Assembly: GCF_022581195.2 (NCBI RefSeq)
Contig: NC_061454.1
Span: 7,254,001-7,318,000 of the forward strand
Origin: Helicoverpa zea
Lineage: Eukaryota > Arthropoda > Insecta > Lepidoptera > Noctuidae
Reading direction: 5' to 3'
Length of the DNA stretch: 64,000 nucleotides
The translations under genes were made by a program, and so were the position numbers. Under the pieces are notes generated by a model. It was not told the origin of the DNA and ran no database searches. It saw nothing but the letters and a program-made list of their open reading frames with translations. Positions 21,251 through 33,500 of the stretch are shown here, piece after piece. Each line of letters begins with the position of its first letter. The first letter of the stretch is position 1.

Positions 21251-24180
21251 ACATAAACCTTTGAAGATTTTAGACCAAGACACTGAAGAAAATAATAATC
21301 AACATTGCATCGCCAAAAGACGGTATCTAGAGGGTTTAATTATGCACAATATTTTGCGAAATAAATGTTGGGAAGGATTGGTAATAGAATATTCGTAGTG
21401 CTTCCCTCCGTCATGGGGTCATTAACTCTTACCATAGACACGCCACCTTCGTACAGGTTTGCAGTCTGTAGGTACTCATTTATTATTGAAATAATATTTA
21501 AGTATATTTTGTTACAAATTGTACATCAAACTGATAATTTTGTTTAATAAGAACATTAACAATATTGGCTAATATTGAGTCTTATCTTGAATGCAAATCT
21601 ATTATATTTTAAACACTTACCTACTGTTTTGTGATTGATTTGGCCGTAATTCATTCGTCCTGAAGAAAGTTTGAAACATTCTCTAGAAATAGAAAAGGGC
21701 CTAAAATAGAACCCTGAGGAACGCCCATTTCACCCCGAAAATATTGTACAGACTATGATAAAAATATTGCTAATACTGATAATAATCTCATAATGAATTT
21801 TAGTGACACGTGGGAGGGTTGTTACGAGTTTCGTCAAAGCTTTGCAATACAGCTTGCATAGAGATCAAACGTTGACGCGCCCGCCACGTGGCCATTCGTG
21901 CACAATAAAGAGATACGTGACGAATTCTAATATTTCTGGTAGGTACGTTTATTGGATCAATTTATAGATCAGTGTGGTCTTTGATGTTGAGCACGAAGCA
22001 CTATCTCATTACTAGATCGGTACGTATCATTCGTTGAAGTTGCAATACAATTAATTAAATGGATAGGATTTATAGAGCGAGTCTTAAATACCATCTAAAT
22101 AAAGTTAAACCACCTCCTACTAAACTTAATTTACACGATTTTTTTCTTGTTTTATTCGTACAAGAATTCGTAGTTTTAGTTGATGTATCTTAGTTACAGT
22201 TTTCGTCATCTAGCTCATGTTCCTAATGTTCAATGATACAAATCTCTAGTGCGATAACAAAAACGGTTCGAACATAAAAAGTAGCAACAATTCCAACACT
22301 TAACGATTATTATAGAGCGCCGTACTTGGACGCTTTCAACAGCACTCGATACATTTCACAAGCCGCGCCGCCCTTTGTTACCAAACAGACACATTAAACG
22401 GTTCGCCTGTCTGTGATCATTGAGATGTATCACTTCTGTCCAAATCTATAGATTTATATCTACTAATTGACAGTATATTTGTCCAATCCAGAGCTTCATG
22501 GGTATAGTAAGATTTTGTATTAACAGCATTATCTGTTAAGTGCGGTGTTTTAGTTTGGGCGACTGAGTTTTTTTTTCTTCACTTTTTAACTAAGTTTAAA
22601 AACTACGTTTTTGTTTATTGCATACAGGCTTCGTCCTCGGGATTAGTAAATAATTGTCGTATGGATGGACGTATGTTATATGGATGCATTTTCTATTTTT
22701 GGCAGTTTAACCAATAGGTACACCATAATTTAATAATATCATCATAATTTAAGGCGACGAATTGGTAAACAATAATTCCATAACCGGCATGCGCACCTAA
22801 GGGGCCAAGAGGGGACGGAGCGTCTGAGCCTAAGCCACAAAATGGATTTGTAATTTTATTATTTAGAAATGATAATTTGATAAAAATTCCTTCTCCAATT
22901 TTAAAGAGTATGTATACAAGCTGTTGATTTGCATCCGTGCCATATTCAAGGACGTAATTATGCTAATGATTCTCGACCCAAATCAATAAAAAAATTGGTA
23001 CGTAATTTTTTTTCTTTAATTTTTTTTCGGAATTCCGTAAATGTCATCTAGCCTTATTTAAACTTGTCGCGTATGTTACTGGCGTTAAAACCGTGCTGCA
23101 CCCTCACACAAACGCAAACACAAAGCATACGCAACGATCACTCATAAATTTGATTCATAAAATTGGATTACTTCGAAAATACCACGACATTACAATGACA
23201 AAAAAAGCAGTGCATATTAGTTATTTCCCATCTACTGTAATTCCAATCGATTATTTACGTATTGTATGTCCTCCTCCTGAACTATGGCACAAATGCAAAT
23301 CAACACCTTGTATACTCAACTACGAAAAAAGTTAAGAGGCTTAAATCGGTCCCGTTTGCCCATAATATGTGAATCTCTTTTTAAAAAGAGGTATGTTTGA
23401 TATATTTTTCTCTGTTATAAAAGTTACCTAATCATGTTTTCAAGTCTAACAAAATAAGGTTTTTATCATGAACTTTCAGGTAACCAAGTTGTATTTTGAT
23501 CCGTTTTGTATTTACTAAGAAAAATTGAGATCCTTGGCGCCAAAATTTCCAATTCGTCCTCTTAAGCGGAAAAAGTTATACGTCCGTAATTGTAATTCAA
23601 GTTAAAAACCAGGTTGATCTTACCATGGATGTTGTATAGGTATTTCATGCTGCATATTTCTGCGATCACAATTTTTTTCTACCCTTAGGTAAACTGAACC
23701 ACATTTTTGGGGACCAATGTGAAACGTAATGAAATAGGTACAAAGGCTAAGAAAACTTAAGTATATAGGTGTTATACCTGCCACATTTTTCTATGAACGC
23801 AAAACAGTGAATGTTAGAGATTTGAACTGCCAAACACTATAAAAGTTTCGGTGAATGTTAATAATAATTAGTAAGGTACCTACTTACGAGCCCCTTTTAT
23901 TGAGATGTGTGCCATGATGAAATACAATTAGGCAACTGGGCGTCCAATAAATGCAGCTTACTTTCGAGGCATACAAAAATATCACGTTTCACAGTCTATC
24001 GCATCCTGAGATCCTACTCCCCTTTTATAAAACTGTATATAACGTACATTTATCTCGTTACAAAGGAACAAAGGATCTGATACAAATACATAAAACACTC
24101 CAAACGTCGAAAGAGGATAATGCCCATCATTATAAATTCATGTGTTTTGTCGTTTACAGTATTTATTTTGTACAATTTCG
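21251..24180. other. Gene-poor upstream flank of Big brother
   Basis: The sequence is AT-rich with no recognised exon or element. It may contain regulatory DNA or an unseen 5' untranslated exon of the downstream gene. Confidence 0.3.
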
Positions 24181-24501
24181 AGGGGGAAAACCCTCTTTTC
24201 GCTTGAAAGCTCCCGAAAGCCCGTAGAGAAGGCGTCGGGCGGTGCCGCTTGCCCCCGTCATTGGCCCACTGCTCCCCACCAGCTAGAGACTCCGCCCTAG
24301 TGGAAATTCTCCCTGAACCTTTGAGCGAGGAGCGTGCATTCAGTAAGCGTATGTCGCAGTGGCAGGTAGTCGCGTCGCACGAGCTCGACCATAGCGCAAT
24401 AACACCCATTTGAATCATCGGTGTCGCTGACTCAGTGCTGTTGTGTTGAAACTTAGGTGTGATGGTGAACAATATTTTAGTGCATTTCTAATATCCGTGT
24501 A
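24181..24501 (+). promoter_or_regulatory. GC-rich proximal upstream / 5' UTR region of Big brother
   Basis: The 300 bases before the start codon are much less AT-rich than the flank and contain blocks such as 'gtcattggcccactgctccc' and 'gactccgccctag'. This fits a proximal promoter or leader, but the transcription start cannot be located from sequence alone. Confidence 0.3.
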
Positions 24502-27500
24502 ATGCACGCCATGAGTGATCCCGCTGCTTTGGCAGGCATGTTGCCTTTCGATTCTATTGGACTGTACGAACAGCCGAAACCACGTTTTATCTTTAAAATG
24601 CCGCGGGTAGTTCCAGACCAAAAAGCGAAATTCGAATCTGATGATCTCTTCAAAAGACTGAGCAGAGAAAGTGAGGTATGTATTGTATAATTAAGCCTAC
24701 TTATATTAATAATCTTATATTAAAAATCTAATTATATTAATTTAAAATTAATTGAATATGGAATTACATAAGAATGCAATTATTATTGTTAATCGAAACA
24801 ATTTTAATCGTTCTTGAACAGGAAAATTACTAAAATAATTAAGTCATCCGTTTGGAAACAAAGCATAATTGTTTCAACTGTATTGTTTTCCTTCAACTTA
24901 TTTATTTTATGAATTATTTTACCGTTAAAACATCAAAATATCGACAGTAGAAAGATCATAATTCATTAAGTAGATGCATTTGTGAAAGTTCTGCCTGATA
25001 CATCATTATGTTTCTAAACCACTTCATGTTATTTCCACCTGACAGGTGAGGTACACAGGGTACCGCGACAGGCCCCCAGAGGAGCGCCAGATGCGGTTCC
25101 AGAGCGGCTGCCGCGAAGGCCACACGGAGATCGCGTTCACCGCCACCGGCACCAATCTACAGCTGGTATTCGACCACTCGCCCTACAACAACAGAGGTTG
25201 CGACTTCCAGAAAGAAAGCGGCAAGGTAATTCAATGTTTTGTTTCATTTTCAAATCAATTCTTATCGAAACTCTGAAAAGTGACGGGTATGGTTCTAGTA
25301 AACAACTCATTAGTTAGCCCCAATATGGTAATATTAGCTCTGCAGCTACAGAACACATAACAAGATTTTATCAAACGGTCAAAGGAAAAATGCAATCTAA
25401 AGAGTATATCAAAATGTTTCTAAAGTTAGCACTAAATAACTTTGCGTTCCGAAGTTGAAGCTATTTGACTAATTGCGCTTTTGTTCTTAAGATCTACTTA
25501 CTTATTGAATTAACAATGCTAAAAAAATATAAACAAAATACTGTGCTTGTATGAGGAGTCTTGAACTGTGGGTCTAATAAATTCTTCGAATTATTTCAAA
25601 TCATCACACAGTACCTAGATAGTCGCGGTTTTTTCCGTGGTTTTTCCATAGTTTGTGATTTGTAACGTGTAGGCGACACGACGCACTGCGTAGTGAAAGG
25701 ATCTTCGACTAAGCAAAGGAAAGCTTGAAAACCACACGCTGCTAACCATACAAACGTAATGACTACAATGTAATTAAAATCTGTTATGAATATAACATGA
25801 TTAATCAATTTGCGTATTTTTGTTAAGTTACTTTTTGTACTTTTTAAACAATGCGTAGTAGCCGTCTGAACTGGTTTTGGTGTGGAAAGTGATAAAGGAA
25901 AATAATTTGATACCATATGGTAAAAAAATTGACTGATTAGAACGGTTAGGTAATTAACACAACAAATATTTATAGTTAAGCTAACACTTAGTAGTTTAAA
26001 TAAGATTATCTTCCTTTACCTTTGTTGTTAATGCAGTTAAGGAAGATTAAATGAAAACTGCGCTAAAAATTCTACATATTGTTGAAAATCCATATATTTA
26101 AGAATACCTTTATACATATTTAGATGTAGGCCACAACGTTACACAAATGAGAAAGAATACTTACTGCATTAATAGAGATAAATCTCTGCCACTAATACTA
26201 ATATAATATCTCTCTCATTTCTATTAACTTTTTGGAAAATGAGAATGATTATTTGTAAATGAGTGGAAATGTGAACTTATACAAAATAACCTACAGCTTG
26301 TCGCATGTCATTGAGTTTTATTCACTTTAACCATTTGTTCCTAAAGTTCAAGAGCCTCATCATAAGCGCTTTCGGAATCAAGCGGGGAAATAGCATCGAC
26401 TACCAGGAAAATTAGCAAAAGGTTGTTATCTACATATCTAATAATTAATTACATGCTTTTGCAATTTAACTAGTATGTTCTCACATTTACTTATAATAAA
26501 AAACAATAAGGAAACATTTGCCAAACATAACATAGAGAACACAACAGTTAACTGCATGAATCACAATTATTACGCCGAATACTTGCTAATGTATCATTGG
26601 GTACTTAATACTTGATAGCCTCATTCGTCAGCCGTCGTCATCAGCGTACTGAACTTCCGGCCTATTTTCATAATCAAAATGAAGACATTAATAACTTGAA
26701 CCCGCTAATGATAAAATATAAAGGCGTAACACCGCATGTAACGCGTTGGTCACGCTCCGCCGTACCTTAATACACTCTCTGAGTGAATGACATCTTTCTA
26801 CAAAGAAACATTCTGGGGCACGATTCTCCTAATTTTACTTAAGCGACATACGATTCACATTCGACTCGGTTCGACTGAGATCCAATCCCGACTCGATTAC
26901 GATTGAAGCGTATGTGGCATTCCGCTATTTTTTCTTTGAAATAAACGTTTTTATCCTTTTCTGTCATTCAATGATGAATCATTTTGTCTGCAAATTATTT
27001 ACGATTGCAAAATGATTGTACAGCAAACTACCGTATAGACCAAAATCACCAAAATAGCAGACCAATCGCAAACCAACCGAATGTCGTTGGAATACGATTG
27101 GTCTTATATTAGTAGCAGAATGCCCGATATGGTTAAAACTGCTATTGCGATCATATTGCGATTCGATTTCTATTCGATTTTGACATTATTAACTTACCAG
27201 AATCGGGCCCCTGGTTTGTGTAATGTTCATGCTGATGGACATGACGACGAATTCATTAACGAGCTTACTTGTAATGTCATAATTACTGATTGCATTCCAA
27301 GACGCGTTTTGACCACTAGAGGTTCTACTAGGTTCAATAACTATACGAATTTTTAGATTTAATGTGAATATGAATTTGAAATCCCTATCATATTATTTTG
27401 TTTTCATGCAAATGTGTTAACTTGATAAATGTAATTTCAACAACGATTTACTAAGGAATCGATTTACACGATACTAAGCATGAATTTTGAAAAAGTCATA

Positions 27501-30500
27501 TTGGTTTCTCTTACGGGGTTTTAACCAGACACTTCTACTGTTATTTAATTTGATACCACTGAAAATACGAACACGTTCTTCTTCGTTGCATTTCTGTTTA
27601 TGCATTTTATTCACGGTGGTACTTAACTAAAATCCTTCCATAAAATGCGCAAGCTGGCAAACCAATCCAAACACGAATTACTAGGAGCTAATACATAGCT
27701 TCCGTTTTTCATCGCTCTTGTGCCCAGTCATATGTATAAAATATCGATACTTCTTATATTATAAGAGGAACCCATTTGGTGCTAGTTTTATTGAATTTAG
27801 CCCCCTCCTCACCCTGGATCCCGCCTGCTGCGCTGTTGTATGAATACTTATATTTATTTACACTCGGTTCATTTAACAAAGCCCTTGAGTGTGCACGAGC
27901 CCTCGTCTTGTAACGATGTTTTATTATAGCTACTAACTACTCGTACATTTCGGATTTGATTCAATAAATCGATGCTGTTTAATGGGTCTCGATAACTCGT
28001 GTATTCAATAGTATATAACATATTAATTCTTTACTGTTTTCTTTTACTTTTTGCACCTTAACCTTTCTGAATAAAACGATCTTGATAAGTGGGTACTTTG
28101 TGTACAATACAGAATACTCGCCTCTTTTTTTAGTGATTCAATTCCTAAGGACCTTGATAATAACAGAATTTCACGCGAAGAAGTCGGAGGCAGAATTAGT
28201 ACCTAGCTACATCATACATAGGTTTACTTTACATTTAAAATATGAAAGTAGCTGAAGCCCACGCTGAGATAATTAGTCTCCAAATCACCCAAGAGCTATA
28301 ATTTGTCGTCACAGCCTCCCCTTCAACTAACAATGCACTTGACAGTGGGGAGACTCTATAAAAAAATAATGGCTTCAAGTTTAGTCCCCCGGGAAAGGGA
28401 GAAAAGCTTTTTCCCTGAAATCAATAGTGGAAAAGCGTCGCGATTGGTGGGCGTCCCGACGCCGCGCCCGCCCAACTAATATGGCCGCCGTGCTACGTCA
28501 CCATGTTCCCTTTTCATTATCTTGACTAATCTGCAGTACGAATCAGTTCTATAATATAGGCGTCTGCTCCCAAGTAATGGGATAAAAACATTAACGCTTT
28601 TGCGGAAGCTAGAGCATTACGGAATCAAAGATGGGATGTATCTTTGATTCCAGTTATTAAAATCGTATCTAAACGATCGGCAATTTAAAGTTCAAGTAAA
28701 CGGCGTAAATTCACTGGGCTCAATGATGGCAATGGGCGTACCACAAGGTTCCATATTAGGTCCGTTCCTCTTTCTAGTTTATATTAATGATTTGCCCTAT
28801 CTATTTGATAATCAACCTAGGATGGTGTTGTTTGCCGATGATACCTCTCTTATTTTTAACATTGATAGGCGTAGACGTAACCTAGACGACGTAAACAATT
28901 CCATTATCCAGGTCCAAAATTGGTTCAACGCAAATAACTTGGCTCTTAATGAAAAAAAAAACGAAACGCATTCGATTTTCATTGCCAAATGTAAAAAGTA
29001 GTGAATGTGACATAATACTCAACAGTCAAAAACTAGAATTTATAAATCAGACAGTTTTCCTGGGAATCACTCTTGACAAAAAACTACAATGGGGACCCCA
29101 CATAACATCTCTTGCGGGTCGTCTTAGCTCGGCCGCCTATGCTATTAGAAAGATGAGGCAGCTATCGGACGTAGAAACAGCTAGACTGGTATATTTTAGT
29201 TACTTCCACAGCATCATGTCGTACGGCATTCTGCTGTGGGGACGAGCTGCTGACATTGAATGCATATTTATCTTGCAAAAGCGAGCTGTCAGAGCTATGT
29301 ACAACTTACGTGGTCGTGAATCTCTTAGGGAACTGTTTAAAAACATTAATATTATGACCTTGCCTTGCCAATTTATATATGAAAATATCATGTATGTTAG
29401 GAAAAACCTACATTTGTTTGATAAAATATGTGATAGACATAATTATAACACTCGAAATAAAAATAAAATAGCTATCCCGCAGTTTAGACTATCTAAAGTA
29501 CATACATCTTTCATGGGATATTGTGTCAAATGTTATAATAAAATACCAGACAACATTCTAGAACTAAATGACATGCGGTTTAAAGCTCATATAAAAGCCA
29601 CACTTTGTAAAAACGCATATTATAAATTAGAAGATTATATTCAAGATAAAAATGCTTGGAAACATGCTGGTCCTGCTCCATAGGACGCACTGACAGTATC
29701 AAATTTTTGCGAATTTAAAATTACACCCGCTAGTAAGATTGTGTTATTCTTTTGATTGTTTGTTTGTAACTTTGTACAAAAATATAAACTGATTTGTAAA
29801 TGTGAACACCATGTAGCATTTTAATCTTTTTTATTATTATTTATTCTCATATTCTTTGTCTATTGTGATTCTACATGATCTTCGCATGTTATTATAGTAT
29901 GTATCAATACATACAAGCTGTAATACCTATTATTTTTAAAAAGAGTAACCATGGAGTTTCTTGCCCGTTCTTCTCCATAGGAAGCTACTTTTGGAATGGG
30001 CAACTAGAATCAACTTTATTTATATTTTTTTGACGTTCATAAGTGCTTGTGAAAGCCTAAATGAAATAAATGATTTGACTTTGACTTTGACTTTGAAAGA
30101 AAAATGTTTTATGTAGGAAAAAGGGAAATGCTGAAGATCGTACAATTCATCCGCATAAGCTTCGGTAAAAGCACAATTTTTTTTGAGGTTTAGGCATGTG
30201 TTTTGCCGGTATACCCAATCCTAGGCAGTTATGCAAATAGGCCTTATCTCGAATCAACTCTCATAAATCCAAAAACATGACATGAAAAAAAAAACTTTTT
30301 TACAAAAAAAATTAACCAACTTCCAAAAACACTCTCTCTCCTCGATCGTTCCCTCAATGCTGAGGATCGTGACTCCTTTTTATTTCGTCAACCAGTTGTC
30401 TCCATCGGTTACGTTCCGTTGCTTGGTGTAGTGCAGTGCTGACAGATATCTCCAGTTCCTCCGATATCTGGTCTGACCACCGTTTGGGACTTCTACCTCT

Positions 30501-33500
30501 AGGTCTTTTGCCTTCAATTTTTCCTGTTACCATCAGGCGTTCCAAGTTGTTAGTGTCTCTGCGAGCAACGTGGCCGAAATACCGTACTATTCGCTGCAAG
30601 CAGGTAGTGGATAAGCGTTTTGTCTTTTCTAGCTTTAGTTGTTGTAGAATGGATACATTTGTGCGGAAGGCTGTCCATGGTATCTGCAGCATACGGCGCC
30701 AACACCACATCTCAAAAGCGTCGATTCTCAGCCTGTCGGCAGCTTTAAAAGTCCACGTTTCCGCACCATATAATGCGATGGAAAAGACAAGAGTGCGGAC
30801 CAGATGTATTTTGGTCCGATATCTGATGTTTCGGTCCTTCCAGACTTTGCTCAACTGGGTCATCGCTGTCTTTGCCATGCCAATTCGCCTACGTATTTCA
30901 GGTTCGCTACTTCCCTTATTTGTTATTAACGAGCCAAGGTATTGGAACTGGTTTACGGTCTCGTAGTCTTGTAGGATATCAGTGCGTTGAATAGTGTCAA
31001 ATCGATCAACGATCATGAGCTTGGTCTTAGATTTGTTAATTGCAAGTCCCATTTCCAGACTGGCTGTTTCTAAACGACGCAGCAGCTCCGCCATTTCGTT
31101 TTCGGATGATGCGAAAAGGGTGGTATCGTCTGCATATCTCAGATTAGATATCTTGACTCCACCTATCTTTATGCCACCCTCCCAGTCTTCTAGCGTTTGA
31201 CGCATAATGTGTTCTCCGTAAATATTAAAGAGTATAGGAGAGATTATGCATCCCTGACGAACGCCCTTCTGGAATGTGAAACGGCTTGATGTTGTGTCTC
31301 CTACTGTTACAGTGCCATAACTCGACTCATAAAGGTTGCGAATCAGCATTACGAGGTGGGAGGGTACCCCCGCTTCGGTAAGTACTTTCCATAGTTTCTC
31401 CCACTTGACGCAGTCAAAAGCTTTTTGGTAGTCCACAAAACACATGAAAGTTGGGGTGTTATATTCGTAGCATTTTTCTATTATGAGCCTTAAGTTTAAT
31501 ATTTGTTCTCTCGTTCCCCTTTCTTTTACAAAACCCGCTTGTTCTTGGGGTATTTGCCAATCCAGGAAAGCTCTTAGTCTGGCATTGAGGATGTTAAGGA
31601 GAACTTTGCTGGCATGGGATATTAGTGCAATAGTTCTGTAATTACTACAGTTCCGCATCGATCCTTTTTTATGGAGAGGAAGAATTGCGGAGTGTACCCA
31701 GTCAGATGGCCAAAGTCCTGTATGCCATATTCTATTGCATATATTATGCAGGCATGTTATTCCATTTGAGCCCAGTCCTTTCAAGACTTCCGCTGTGATT
31801 CGATCCGGCCCTGGTGCTTTATTTCTTTTAAGTTTCCGGATCGCATCTTCAACTTCTGAGCGGAGAATGCTGGGCTCTTCATCTCCTATGATTTTATTTG
31901 ATGAAGTGGATTTGGATGATTGGTCTTGGTAGAGTTCCTCGCAGTATTCTTTCCATCTTTCAGCTACTTTGGCAACTTCATGTATCGGATTCCCATTTTT
32001 GTCATCTATCACCCACGAGGAAGGTTTGACTTTGTGTGTTATTTGTTTGACCTTTCTGAAAAGATCAGCAGTTTGATACTTGTCCGCATGATGTTCGATT
32101 TCGGTACAGATGTTCTCCAAATACTGGTTCTTATCCCTTCTGCACTGTCTTTGAATTAACCTGGACATTTGAGAGTACTTCACTTCGAAATTTTCGGGTC
32201 TTTCGCCACTTTTGAGTTCTTTACGTAGCTTTATGTTAGACCAAACCTCCTCTGACATCCAGTCTTTTTTATCCATAGGTTTTTTGGCTATAAAATCTAG
32301 TGCATTAACAATTTTCTCGCTAAACTGCTGCCATTGCTCTTCTGGATTCATATGTGCAATTTTAGGGGTGAGTTCTGCTAGATATGATTCCGTATTGTTC
32401 TGGAAACCATCGTATTCCGGTTCTGAGAGCCTAGCTAAAGGTTTTGCTTTCTTACGACGAATCTTTAGACGCACTCGTAGATCTGACACTAGCAGTTGAT
32501 GATCAGAGCCACAATCCGCTCCTGGATATGTTCTAGTGTTCGTTATGGACGACTTCCATCTGTTTGCAATCGTAATAAAATCAATTTGATTACGGTATTT
32601 TCCACCGGGTGAAGTCCATGTATATAATCTTCGCTTGTGGTGTTTGAAGCACGTGTTGGTTATAGTTAAATTATTGCTTACACAGAAATCTATGAACATT
32701 TCACCCCTCTCATTTCTGGTGCCAAGTCCATGTTTTCCAAGTATGTGGCGGATGTGGTCATCTTGTTCAGTGCTCCCTACCTTCGCATTCCAGTCTCCTT
32801 GAATTATTAGGATCTCGCGCTTGGATATGTTCTCTACTGTTGTTTGTAGAGTTCCATAAAAATTGTCAATGTCTTCCTTTGTTGACTGTGCTGTGGGTGA
32901 GTAGATTTGGATGATGTTTAGGGGAAGTGGGGTACAGTTGATGCGCATGGTCATAATTCTGTCATTTATTGGGTTGTAGCCAGTGACGAATTTACGTAGT
33001 CTACGAGATACCAGTATGCCTACGCCATTTTTGCTATCAGTTTCGTGACCGGAGAAAAACATTAGATTGCCACTCGAAGTTGTGAGGTGTCCTTGTTGCT
33101 TCATATGAGTTTCGCATAATCCAAGCAACATAAGATTGTGTTCATTCATCTCCTTCTCTACAATCGCGAGTTTTCCCGGTTTCAGCAATCCTCTTACGTT
33201 CCATGTTCCCATTCTTTGCTTGATGCGCATGGATGGTTTCTTGTTGTCCTCAGTAGCATCAACTGCCTCGGTAGCCTGATGACACACTATCGAAGAGTCT
33301 TCGGTCGCATATTTCACACTCGTCGACCCGGGAATCGGCGAGCGCCGAGGGTCAGTCGGATCGTCCGACGTACTAACTTTTCTGTCGTTGACCTTCATGG
33401 AGTTCTCTTGGGAGCATAATCGTAGTGGGTTCCCATTACCTTCTACGTCGGTTTGTTTTGAGGGTATTTAGTCCCCAGGGCCACCGTAGCCATGTTGTTG

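Noticed and set aside
24050..24472. 140-aa minus-strand ORF upstream of Bgb
   Set aside because: It has no recognisable domain, spans the GC-rich leader region of Bgb, and its composition looks like chance.
28723..29001. Independent RT-like gene starting at the ATG at 28723
   Set aside because: RT sequence continues upstream in the same frame past a stop codon, so this ATG is internal to a truncated LINE.
30436..30966. Plus-strand ORFs across 30.4-33.4 kb
   Set aside because: They are antisense shadows of the RTE LINE ORF on the minus strand.
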